Below, in pieces: positions 42,336 to 49,864 of a DNA stretch of 49,864 nucleotides (position 1 is the stretch's first letter; every line of letters starts with the position of its first letter). The stretch is from Pseudoalteromonas denitrificans DSM 6059 (GTDB lineage Bacteria; Pseudomonadota; Gammaproteobacteria; Enterobacterales; Alteromonadaceae): positions 1-49,864 of the forward strand of contig NZ_FOLO01000042.1 of NCBI RefSeq assembly GCF_900112265.1. Reading direction: 5' to 3'. A model generated the notes under the pieces. That model was not told the origin of the DNA, ran no database searches, and worked only from the letters and a program-made list of their open reading frames with translations. Both the position numbers and the translations under genes were made by a program.

Positions 42336-42358
42336 AAAGCGACTTAGGTCGCTTTTTT
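42336..42358 (+). terminator. Terminator after secA
   Basis: AAAGCGAC pairs with GTCGCTTT around TTAG, followed by Ts. It lies only about 25 nt upstream of the mutT start, so mutT must rely on read-through or on a promoter overlapping the hairpin. Confidence 0.88.
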
Positions 42359-42383
42359 AATGTTTATAATTTATGAGAATAGA

Positions 42384-42776
42384 ATGACAAAAAAAACTGT
42401 ACATGTTGCTGTTGGTATAATAAAAAAAAATAACAAAATTTTTATTTGTAAACGTTCAGCAGAACAACATCAGGGTGGAAAATGGGAGTTTCCAGGTGGA
42501 AAAGTAGAAAGTAACGAAACGGTTACACAAGCTTTAACACGAGAATTAAAAGAAGAAATAAATATTAATGTATTATCAAGCGAGCCTTTCGATCAGATAC
42601 ATCATGATTATACCGATAAGTCGGTATACCTAGACATTCATTTGGTTGAAAACTTTGAAGGCATGGCTGTTGGTCATGAAGGTCAAGAATCTAGATGGGT
42701 TGATATCAAAAGATTAATTGATTATGAATTTCCAGAAGCTAATAAAGTGATTATTGAAAAGTTACTTGCTTTATGA
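42384..42776 (+). CDS. mutT: 8-oxo-dGTP diphosphatase MutT
   Basis: MutT hydrolyses 8-oxo-dGTP to keep oxidised guanine out of DNA. The Nudix box is GGKVESNETVTQALTRELKEE followed by INI; the usual glycine near its end (EEVGI in E. coli) is asparagine here, while the metal-binding glutamates are intact. ATG 42384 gives 130 residues beginning MTKKTVHVAVGII, close to E. coli MutT (129). An in-frame ATG at 42360 lies at the terminator edge and is unlikely. The secA-mutT order is as in E. coli. Confidence 0.93.
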   Translation: MTKKTVHVAVGIIKKNNKIFICKRSAEQHQGGKWEFPGGKVESNETVTQALTRELKEEININVLSSEPFDQIHHDYTDKSVYLDIHLVENFEGMAVGHEGQESRWVDIKRLIDYEFPEANKVIIEKLLAL

Positions 42777-42876
42777 CTTACTAATCATCAGTTTTAGATA
42801 TAAATAACAGTTTTATTGTATTGATTAACTATGTTCAAAAATAAGCGGAATAAAAATAATAAACTTAGGGTTAAAA

Positions 42877-44961
42877 ATGAAATCATTTAAAAAATATTCT
42901 TTGACTGCAATAGGCATAGCACTTGCGTTAGGGCTTTTAGGTTGCAGCGAACAACAAACATCCGCAGTTGAAAAACCTGTGAAAGAGCAAGTTTCAGAAC
43001 TTAAAGCCGCTCTATCTTCAGGAATTTCACTTGAAAATATGGATAAGTCAATTCGTGCTCAAGATGATTTTTATGAGCATATAAATGGTAATTGGTTGAA
43101 AAAGACTGAAATACCAGCCGATAAGTCTAATTACGGTTCATTTAGTCAACTTTACGATAATTCACAAAAAGCGTTGAAAACGGTTATTGAAGCTGCTGTT
43201 GCTAATAAAAATGCTGTAGCCGGTTCAGATGAAAAAAAATTAGCTGATTTTTATAACAGCTATATGGATGAAGTAAGAGTTTCAGCTTTAGGCATCAAAC
43301 CATTACAGGCAGAAATAAAGAATATTAAAGCAGTGAAAGATCATAAAGCTGTAACCAGTTTAATGGCTGACATACTCATTAAAGGTGGCACAACTCCACT
43401 GGGTTGGTATGTAGATAATGATGCTAAAAACTCAAGCGAATATGGTGTTTATATTTATCAAGCTGGATTGGGTCTACCTGATCGAGACTATTATTTAAAA
43501 GACGATGAGAAATTTTCAAAAATTCGTACAGAATATAATACTTATATAAGTAAACTATTGAGTAAAGCGGGTATTAAAAACTCTGAACAAGCAGCAAAAA
43601 ATATTATAGCACTTGAAACAAAGCTTGCAAAAGTACAGTGGTCTCGTGTTGAAAATCGTGATGCAACTAAAACTTATAATAAGTTGAACATTGAAAAAGT
43701 TAATGAAATGTTGGGTCAGTTTGATTTTTTAGCTTATTTAGAAAAATCAAATATTAATAGTGAACAAGTGATTATTTCTCAACCTACTTATATTGAAGCT
43801 TTTGGTAAACTATTTTCTGAAACTGAAGTTGCGATTTGGCAAGATTATTTAGCGTTTCATTATATTCAGGATTATGCCGAGTTATTAAGTAGTGATTTTG
43901 AAAAGTTAAATTTTGATTTTTATAGTACTACGTTAAAAGGTATTAAAGAACAGAAACCACGCTGGAAAAAAGCAGTTGACTCAGCTAATTCAGTTTTAGG
44001 GGAGGTTTTAGGTAAAGTTTATGTTAAAGATAACTTTCCACCTGAAGCAAAGCAACGCATGAATGTAATGGTTCAAAACCTTATAAAAGGTTTTGAAATT
44101 GCGATAAATGATCTGGAGTGGATGAGCCCTGAGACTAAGATTGCAGCAAAAGAAAAATTGAACAAATTTACCTCTAAAATTGGTTATCCAGATAAATGGA
44201 AAGATTATTCCGCATTAGAAATAAAAGCTGATGATTTAGTTGGTAATTTTGTGCGTTATAGCCAGTGGACCTATGCTGATATGACTAATAAATTAGGCAA
44301 ACCTGTTGACCGTAGTGAATGGCATATGACACCGCAAACAGTTAATGCATACTATAACCCTGTCAATAATGAAATTGTATTTCCCGCAGCTATTTTACAA
44401 CCACCATTTTTCAATTTAGATGCTGATGATGCTGTCAATTATGGCGCAATAGGTGCTGTTATTGGTCATGAGTTAGGTCATGGTTTTGATGATCAAGGTG
44501 CTAAATATGATGGTGATGGTAACTTAAGAGATTGGTGGAGTGAATCTGATTTAAAACAATTTGAAAAACGTGGCGCTAACTTAGTCAGTTTTTATGATAA
44601 ATTTAAACCTTTTGATGATGCCAACGTTAATGGTCAACTGACCTTAGGTGAAAATATTGGTGACTTAGGTGGGTTAACAGTTGCTTATAAAGCATATCAA
44701 ATGTCTTTAAATGGTCATAAGTCATCGAAAATCGACGGCTATAATGGTGAACAAAGGTTTTTTATGGGTTGGTCACAAATTTGGCGAAGAAAATATCGTG
44801 ATGAAGAGCTAAGAAACCGTTTAATGACAGACCCTCATTCACCTAGCCATTATCGTGTTATTGGAATTCTTGCAAATATGCCTGAGTTTTATAAAGCATT
44901 TGATGTAAAACAGGGTGATAAAATGTATATACAACCTGAGAAACGAGTAAAAATCTGGTAA
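42877..44961 (+). CDS. M13 family zinc metallopeptidase, lipoprotein
   Basis: This 694-residue neprilysin/PepO-type endopeptidase has a lipoprotein signal with lipobox LGLLGC (C23), so it is anchored in a membrane facing the periplasm or outside. The N-terminal M13 domain starts SIRAQDDFYEHINGNWLKKTEIPADK. The catalytic site is VIGHELGHGFDDQG (H531, E532, H535), and the third zinc ligand is E592 in ENIGDLGGL. NAYYNPVNNEIVFPAAILQPPFF is the conserved substrate-side motif. It ends VKIW, like the terminal CxxW of the family. It probably digests oligopeptides. It is monocistronic, bounded by terminators. Confidence 0.95.
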   Translation: MKSFKKYSLTAIGIALALGLLGCSEQQTSAVEKPVKEQVSELKAALSSGISLENMDKSIRAQDDFYEHINGNWLKKTEIPADKSNYGSFSQLYDNSQKALKTVIEAAVANKNAVAGSDEKKLADFYNSYMDEVRVSALGIKPLQAEIKNIKAVKDHKAVTSLMADILIKGGTTPLGWYVDNDAKNSSEYGVYIYQAGLGLPDRDYYLKDDEKFSKIRTEYNTYISKLLSKAGIKNSEQAAKNIIALETKLAKVQWSRVENRDATKTYNKLNIEKVNEMLGQFDFLAYLEKSNINSEQVIISQPTYIEAFGKLFSETEVAIWQDYLAFHYIQDYAELLSSDFEKLNFDFYSTTLKGIKEQKPRWKKAVDSANSVLGEVLGKVYVKDNFPPEAKQRMNVMVQNLIKGFEIAINDLEWMSPETKIAAKEKLNKFTSKIGYPDKWKDYSALEIKADDLVGNFVRYSQWTYADMTNKLGKPVDRSEWHMTPQTVNAYYNPVNNEIVFPAAILQPPFFNLDADDAVNYGAIGAVIGHELGHGFDDQGAKYDGDGNLRDWWSESDLKQFEKRGANLVSFYDKFKPFDDANVNGQLTLGENIGDLGGLTVAYKAYQMSLNGHKSSKIDGYNGEQRFFMGWSQIWRRKYRDEELRNRLMTDPHSPSHYRVIGILANMPEFYKAFDVKQGDKMYIQPEKRVKIW

Positions 44962-44991
44962 TTTTTTGTTGGTTATTTTAGATATCATATG

Positions 44992-45018
44992 AAAACCTAG
45001 TTTATGCTAGGTTTTTTT
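44992..45018 (+). terminator. Terminator of the M13 peptidase gene
   Basis: AAAACCTAG pairs with CTAGGTTTT around TTTATG and continues in Ts. Confidence 0.88.
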
Positions 45019-45042
45019 ATAAATAAAAATTCATAAAAATAA

Positions 45043-45060
45043 AATGATAACGCTGTCATT
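45043..45060. promoter_or_regulatory. LacI-type (NagR-like) operator before the hexosaminidase gene
   Basis: AATGATAACGCTGTCATT is an imperfect palindrome centred on CG, with 10-bp arms if flanking A/T are counted and two mismatches. The same core occurs at 47956-47971 before the transporter. A central CG is typical of LacI-family operators, and NagR is the known LacI-type regulator of chitin/GlcNAc genes in Alteromonadales. TGTCAT inside it, 16 bp before TATATT (45076-45081), may be the -35, so binding would repress. Confidence 0.7.
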
Positions 45061-45179
45061 TTGTTTAGGTTAGTATATATTTCCAAAGAGTTTATAAATC
45101 ATGCTAAATAAAGTTTGAGTTACTCGGTATTAATAACTCATTAAATACTGATATCTAATAATAAATAAAGGAGATTTTA

Positions 45180-47855
45180 ATGCGGTTCAATATGAGCATT
45201 CTGTCAGGTATGTGTATAGGTTTAATATGTTCTATGCCAATGTTCGCAATTGCAGGTTTTTCACAAAGTTCAGTAGAAAATTTTACTAAGAATACCGAAT
45301 TAAAATTTGGCATTACCGATAATTTCAAATATGCATCAAATAGCTTTGAAGGTAACTTAAGTTTTGATAATAAGTCAGATGTAGACTTACCTGCAGGTAG
45401 TAGTGATTGGCAAGTATACTTTCATTCAATTAGAAAAATCGATGAGCAAGAAGATCAAGGCCTAAAGTTTGAACATGTTAATGGTGATTTACACCGTTTA
45501 ATACCAACTAAAGATTTTAAAGGTTTGAAGTCTGGCAAAAATCTAAGTTTAACTTTTAAAGGGGCTGCTTGGATTGCTGCATACTCAGATTTTATGCCGC
45601 GCGCCTTTATGGTAAGTAATAATGGCACTCCAGCAATTTTTTCAAATACAGATACTGAAGATTTTAGCCAATTTGTTAAGCCTATCATTCGTGAAAACCA
45701 AGTTAAAAAGTTTAATTCACCAGAAATGGATTTAACTCAGATTGCAAATGCAGAAAATCGTTATGCCCATAACGCTAAAATGGCTAAAAATGACATATCA
45801 GAATCAGATGCGTTAAAACGTGTGATCCCAATGCCACAAGATGTAGATTTTAATCGTGGTGAAACAGTATTAAATGATAACTGGCAAATACGTTATAGCG
45901 GTGGTGCGACATCTGAAATAAAAGTATTTTTAGCTGATTTAAAAAAATACTACAAATTAGAATTACAAGCAGAACCTAATCATATTCCAGCTTCAAAACA
46001 GCCAATAATCAATATTGTAATTGATGATTCAGTTAATAAAGGTAAAGCTGCAAGTTATCAATTAGAAGTTGATGATAATAAAATTGAAATTATCGGAAGC
46101 GATAATGCCGGAGCTTATTATGGCATGCAAACATTACTGGCATTGTTTCCAGCTAATCGTCAAAAAGAAATTTCTTTACCTAGAGTAGAAATTAAAGATA
46201 GCCCAAGATATGAATGGCGTGGCATGCATTATGACAATGCAAGAAACTTTCATGGTAAAGAAGCAATGTTCAAGTTAGTTGAGCAAATGGGCCGATATAA
46301 ACTTAATAAACTGCATTGGCATTTTTCAGATGATGAAGGTTGGCGGTTAGAAATTCCTGATTTACCTGAATTAACAGAAATCGGTGCGAACCGTTGTTTT
46401 GATTTAAAAGAACAAACTTGTTTATTAACGCAGCTTGGTACAGGGCCTTTTAAATCAGGTTCGGGTAATGGATTCTTGACGCGATCTGATTTTATTGAGT
46501 TATTAAAATTTGCAGCAGCAAGACATATTCAAATTATTCCTGAAATTGAATCGCCAGGTCATGCACGTGCAGCTATCAAATCAATGGAAGCAAGATACAG
46601 TAAATTAATGACTCAAAATGATAAACCTAGTGTTGGACAGTTATTAAACCAAGCGGGAGTATTAAAATCTGATGCTGAAATAAAAACAATTGGCAAACTA
46701 CAAGCTAAAGCATATTTATTAAGTGATCCGGCAGATACCTCTTTCTATAATACAGTACAAAACTATAAAGATAATTCAGTTAATGTTTGTATGGATTCGA
46801 GTTACCAATTTATAGATAAAGTAACTTATGAATTACAACAAATGTATAGAGAGGCGGGTGTTCGTTTAACAAATCTCCATTTTGGAGGTGATGAAGTGGG
46901 TAGAGGGTCTTGGACTGGTTCAGCAATTTGTCAGGCATTATTTGATAAGCCTGGAAATGGTGTTTCAGGTGTGGCGGACTTAAAGCCCTATTTTACTAAG
47001 CGTGTTGCTAATATGCTAAATGCGCGTGGTATATTTCCGGGTGCTTGGGAAGATGGTTTGATGTATGACACACTAAATACATTTAACCGTAAAGAATTAC
47101 CAAACGAAGTATTCACGGCAAATGTTTGGGATAATATTTGGGAGTGGGGAGTGGCTGATCGTGCCTATCGTCTAGCAAATAATGATTATCAGGTTGTGCT
47201 TTCGCACGGTACTCATTTATATTTTGATCACCCTTATGAAGCGCATCCTGAAGAAAGGGGTTATTACTGGGCTGGAAGGTACACTAGTACTGAAAAAACT
47301 TTTGGATATATGCCCGATAATGTTTATGCCAATGCTGACTTTACACGTTCAGGTAAAAAAATAGATAATTTAGAAGCTCTTGTTGGTCGAACTTTACCTA
47401 AACTAGAAAAGCCAGAAAATATCTTGGGCATGCAAGGTCAAGTTTGGTCTGAGTCTATTCGTACAGAAGATCAGGTTCTACAGATGTTATTTCCAAGAGT
47501 ATTGGCTGTTGCAGAACGAGCATGGCATAAAGCATCATGGGAGGGAGATAAACCAAATAATACAAAACGTCAGCAAGATTGGTTGAATTTTTCAGCTGCT
47601 CTAGGTCAAAAAGAGCTGCCAAAGATGCTCCAATCTGGTATTAAGCCTTATTTACCTGTACCTGGAGGAGTAATTGAAGGAGGTATCTTAAAAGCAAATA
47701 CGTCAATCCCTTTTCTTAAACTAGAAATTAGTTTAGATGACGGTAATAACTGGCAGCCATATTCTGGACCATTTAAAGTAAAAGCAAATAAAAAAATTAA
47801 ATTACGCAGTTATTTAAATGAAGTTACCAAAAGCAGAGTAACTCAAATAAATTAA
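45180..47855 (+). CDS. Exported GH20 beta-N-acetylhexosaminidase (chitobiase)
   Basis: This 891-residue enzyme releases GlcNAc from chitobiose or chito-oligosaccharide ends. A signal peptide at about residues 1-26 (NMSILSGMCIGLICSMPMFAIAG) is followed by the CHB_HEX carbohydrate-binding-like domain, the GH20 N-terminal domain (QPIINIVIDDSVNKG...), and the catalytic barrel with RYEWRGMHYDNARNFHG and WHFSDDEGWRLEI. The catalytic D571-E572 pair is in LHFGGDEVGRG, and EPIL-type GMQGQVWSESIRTEDQ follows. A C-terminal CHB_HEX_C domain completes it. AAAGGAG precedes the ATG. It shares an operator with the downstream NagP-like transporter gene. Confidence 0.95.
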   Translation: MRFNMSILSGMCIGLICSMPMFAIAGFSQSSVENFTKNTELKFGITDNFKYASNSFEGNLSFDNKSDVDLPAGSSDWQVYFHSIRKIDEQEDQGLKFEHVNGDLHRLIPTKDFKGLKSGKNLSLTFKGAAWIAAYSDFMPRAFMVSNNGTPAIFSNTDTEDFSQFVKPIIRENQVKKFNSPEMDLTQIANAENRYAHNAKMAKNDISESDALKRVIPMPQDVDFNRGETVLNDNWQIRYSGGATSEIKVFLADLKKYYKLELQAEPNHIPASKQPIINIVIDDSVNKGKAASYQLEVDDNKIEIIGSDNAGAYYGMQTLLALFPANRQKEISLPRVEIKDSPRYEWRGMHYDNARNFHGKEAMFKLVEQMGRYKLNKLHWHFSDDEGWRLEIPDLPELTEIGANRCFDLKEQTCLLTQLGTGPFKSGSGNGFLTRSDFIELLKFAAARHIQIIPEIESPGHARAAIKSMEARYSKLMTQNDKPSVGQLLNQAGVLKSDAEIKTIGKLQAKAYLLSDPADTSFYNTVQNYKDNSVNVCMDSSYQFIDKVTYELQQMYREAGVRLTNLHFGGDEVGRGSWTGSAICQALFDKPGNGVSGVADLKPYFTKRVANMLNARGIFPGAWEDGLMYDTLNTFNRKELPNEVFTANVWDNIWEWGVADRAYRLANNDYQVVLSHGTHLYFDHPYEAHPEERGYYWAGRYTSTEKTFGYMPDNVYANADFTRSGKKIDNLEALVGRTLPKLEKPENILGMQGQVWSESIRTEDQVLQMLFPRVLAVAERAWHKASWEGDKPNNTKRQQDWLNFSAALGQKELPKMLQSGIKPYLPVPGGVIEGGILKANTSIPFLKLEISLDDGNNWQPYSGPFKVKANKKIKLRSYLNEVTKSRVTQIN

Positions 47856-47873
47856 TATTTATCAATATAGAAT

Positions 47874-47898
47874 AAAAAGGACTATTTAGTCCTTTTTT
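47874..47898 (+). terminator. Terminator of the hexosaminidase gene
   Basis: AAAAAGGACTA pairs with TAGTCCTTTTT around TT, followed by further Ts. It separates the hexosaminidase gene from the transporter gene. Confidence 0.9.
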
Positions 47899-47955
47899 GT
47901 TTTTAAGATTTGGTAAAAGTCACTGGCAAAACTCGTTAAATTGTCGTAAAGTTTT

Positions 47956-47971
47956 ATGATAGCGCTGTCAT
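47956..47971. promoter_or_regulatory. LacI-type (NagR-like) operator before the transporter gene
   Basis: ATGATAGCGCTGTCAT differs from the site at 45044-45059 at only one position. It is a palindrome centred on CG with a single arm mismatch. It lies 151 bp upstream of the transporter start, so the two genes probably belong to the same regulon although a terminator separates them. Confidence 0.7.
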
Positions 47972-48121
47972 TTTTGTTATTGAATAGTTAAAACTAGGGG
48001 TTAACTCTGTTACTGTGATACCAAATAGCGTTAAAAATAAACTTAATTATAACTCTTTTAAGTGCAATATAAGGTTCAGTAGAAGCATGTATTACACTTA
48101 ATTTTAATAAGAAGAAGTCTT

Positions 48122-49432
48122 ATGGAAGCCAGCGTGAATATTCAAAGTCGTTCTAAGAGTAATTTTTTGCCCATGGCAATTGTTGCTACATTATTTTTTA
48201 TCTTAGGGTTTGCAACCTGGCTCAACGGTTCATTAATGCCTTACTTAAAGCAAATTCTTCAGTTAACACCATTTCAAGCATCTTTAATTTTATTTTCATT
48301 TTATATAGCGGTCACTTTTACAGCTATACCTTCGGCTTCTTTGATTCGTAAAGTCGGCTATAAAAATGGAATGGCGCTTGGTATGGGTGTCATGATGGTT
48401 GCAGGTTTATTATTTATTCCAGCAGCTAAAACGCAATTCTTTCCACTATTTTTATTTGCTCAATTGGTTATGGGGGCTGGTCAAACTTTATTACAAACAG
48501 CAGTTAATCCATATGTAGTACGTATAGGACCAGAAGAGTCTGCTGCTGCGCGTATTTCTATTATGGGGATTTTGAATAAAGGTGCGGGTGTTGTTGCACC
48601 TATGGTATTTACTGCATTAATTTTAAGTAACTTTACGGATACAGTTGGAACTGAGTTATCTCAAGTTAAAATTGATGAAATGGCTAATAGTTTGATCCTA
48701 CCTTATTTAGGCATGGCTATTTTTATTGGTGCACTAGGTTTTGCTGTTACTAAAGCACCATTACCTGAATTAGAAAAAGAAGTCGACTCTGAAACTTCGA
48801 GTGATCAGGGCCTTGTTAAGGAGGCGTTATCACATCCAAGTTTAGCATTAGGTGTATTAGCATTATTTTTCTATGTGGCAGCAGAAGTTATTGCTGGTGA
48901 TACAATTGGCGCATTTGCATTATCACTGGGAGTTGAAAGTTATGGTGTCATGACTTCATTTACTATGGGGTGCATGGTTTTAGGTTATATTCTAGGTATA
49001 TTTTTAATACCGAAATTTATCTCGCAGCAAAAAGCTTTAATGGTTTCAGCTATATTAGGCTTGGCTTTAACTGCTGGTATTGTAATGGGTGATAATCACT
49101 CTTTTGCAATTGCTAATGTAGTTCTTGTTCCTTTTGGTTTTTCACCCTTACCGGATACATTATTATTAATCGCATGTTTAGGTTTGGCTAATGCAATTGT
49201 ATGGCCTGCGGTATTCCCATTAGCATTATCAGGTTTAGGTAAACTAACAAGCACAGGTTCTGCTTTATTAGTTATGGGTATTTCTGGTGGTGCGTTTGGT
49301 CCTTTATTTTGGGGGATAACAAGTGGTGCAACAGATTTAGGTCAACAAGGTGGGTATATGGTGATGTTCCCATGTTACTTATTCATCTTATTTTATGCTG
49401 TTAAAGGTCACAAAATGAAAAGCTGGAAATAA
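48122..49432 (+). CDS. nagP: NagP-like sugar MFS transporter (N-acetylglucosamine)
   Basis: This 436-residue inner-membrane symporter of the FucP/GluP/NagP branch of the major facilitator superfamily has about twelve transmembrane segments. Family motifs are FILGFATWLNGSLMPYLK in the first segment, GYKNGMALGMGVMMVAGLLF, and GAGQTLLQTAVNPYV. NagP is the GlcNAc permease of Alteromonadales chitin pathways. The assignment to GlcNAc rests on the adjacent GH20 enzyme and shared operator; a different sugar is possible. The ribosome binding site is AAGAAG. It ends at a terminator before the rrn promoters. Confidence 0.85.
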   Translation: MEASVNIQSRSKSNFLPMAIVATLFFILGFATWLNGSLMPYLKQILQLTPFQASLILFSFYIAVTFTAIPSASLIRKVGYKNGMALGMGVMMVAGLLFIPAAKTQFFPLFLFAQLVMGAGQTLLQTAVNPYVVRIGPEESAAARISIMGILNKGAGVVAPMVFTALILSNFTDTVGTELSQVKIDEMANSLILPYLGMAIFIGALGFAVTKAPLPELEKEVDSETSSDQGLVKEALSHPSLALGVLALFFYVAAEVIAGDTIGAFALSLGVESYGVMTSFTMGCMVLGYILGIFLIPKFISQQKALMVSAILGLALTAGIVMGDNHSFAIANVVLVPFGFSPLPDTLLLIACLGLANAIVWPAVFPLALSGLGKLTSTGSALLVMGISGGAFGPLFWGITSGATDLGQQGGYMVMFPCYLFILFYAVKGHKMKSWK

Positions 49433-49462
49433 GTTAGCTTAATTCTGATAGCTAGAATTTTA

Positions 49463-49490
49463 AAATGCCAGTTATTAGCTGGCATTTTTA
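49463..49490 (+). terminator. Terminator of the transporter gene
   Basis: AAATGCCAG pairs with CTGGCATTT and is followed by a T-run. Confidence 0.9.
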
Positions 49491-49580
49491 ATTTTATCCA
49501 CAGTAGAGCCTGAGTAAATTGTATTTAACTTGTGAGTAATTGAAAAAGTTAAATTAATTCAAAAAAAGTGATAAAAACAC

Positions 49581-49608
49581 TTGCGCTCAATCTTAATCTC
49601 TCTATACT
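49581..49608 (+). promoter_or_regulatory. rrn P1 promoter
   Basis: TTGCGC, a 16-bp spacer and TATACT are followed by a GC-rich discriminator (GCGCC). The AT-rich A-tracts just upstream (about 49540-49578) look like an UP element. A 16-bp spacer with a GC-rich discriminator is the classic rRNA P1 layout, subject to stringent control. Confidence 0.85.
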
Positions 49609-49739
49609 GCGCCTCCACCGACACAGACGGCAAGCAACATTCTTAAAGGGGTGTAGCAAGTTAGCTAGGTTGGCGAGGCAAGTAAAACTTAACGATTCTT
49701 TAGAAAGAAACTTCTTCTAAAGAAAATTAAAATTAAGTG

Positions 49740-49767
49740 TTGACTCAAGGTTTTTAAGGTGTATTAT
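49740..49767 (+). promoter_or_regulatory. rrn P2 promoter
   Basis: TTGACT, a 16-bp spacer and TATTAT are followed by the GC-containing CGCACCCC. It lies about 160 bp after P1, as in other gammaproteobacterial rRNA operons. Confidence 0.8.
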
Positions 49768-49810
49768 TCGCACCCCAAGCAATTAACGGCAACGTTTACT
49801 TCGCTTGAAA

Positions 49811-49864
49811 CGTTCTTTAACAATAAGTAATCATCTGTGTGGGCACTCTTGCAGATTGAGTTCT
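49811..49864 (+). other. rRNA operon leader with boxA (16S gene beyond the window)
   Basis: CGTTCTTTAACAA at 49811-49823 is a near-match to boxA (TGCTCTTTAACA), the NusB/S10 antitermination site. It is followed by CATCTGTGTGGGCACTC, the familiar sequence upstream of gammaproteobacterial 16S genes. The 16S coding part is not in the window. Confidence 0.88.

Overview
The window is a piece of an AT-rich gammaproteobacterial chromosome (G+C well under 40% by eye). Gene content and order suggest a marine member of the Alteromonadales (Colwellia/Pseudoalteromonas/Thalassotalea-like); I cannot fix the genus from sequence alone. Supporting points are the yihA(engB)-cytochrome c4-yihI-DUF2489-hemN order shared with vibrios and relatives, a complete enterobacterial-type dcw cluster running into lpxC-secA-mutT, and a GH20 hexosaminidase/NagP-type chitin-utilisation locus.

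Layout. (1) 1-4.9 kb: distal part of the branched-chain amino-acid operon, ilvM-ilvE-ilvD-ilvA, closed by a terminator. (2) 5-14 kb: an unrecognised membrane-anchored protein, a SAM methyltransferase, a beta carbonic anhydrase, a chemoreceptor divergent from a porin-like protein, ubiK, and the Rep helicase. (3) 14-20.8 kb: a candidate terminated small RNA in the place where E. coli has Spot 42, then engB, cytochrome c4, a 1-kb non-coding stretch, yihI, a DUF2489 gene, hemN, and the convergent DUF1285 and yceI genes. (4) 21-39.1 kb: mraZ-rsmH-ftsL-ftsI-murE-murF-mraY-murD-ftsW-murG-murC-ddlB-ftsQ-ftsA-ftsZ-lpxC. All genes point the same way, mostly with overlapping stop/start codons. MraZ boxes lie in front of mraZ. 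(5) 39.1-42.8 kb: secA and mutT. (6) 42.9-49.4 kb: an M13 peptidase lipoprotein, an exported GH20 beta-N-acetylhexosaminidase and a NagP-like transporter. The last two share a LacI-type operator. (7) 49.5 kb to the end: tandem rrn promoters P1 and P2 and the leader of an rRNA operon; 16S itself lies outside the window.

The most interesting item is the non-coding stretch 16.1-16.86 kb. It sits where E. coli carries csrC, between the engB locus and yihI. It contains a near-consensus GacA/UvrY box (TGTAAG-N6-CTTATT), eight GGA motifs of which six are ANGGA and one is CAGGATGG, and a Rho-independent terminator. I read it as a Csr-family CsrA-sequestering RNA. Unusually, its middle is occupied by seven imperfect 46-50-nt tandem repeats in an A-A-B higher-order pattern, and these contain no GGA on the transcribed strand. 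No mobile elements, tRNAs or CRISPR arrays were seen.
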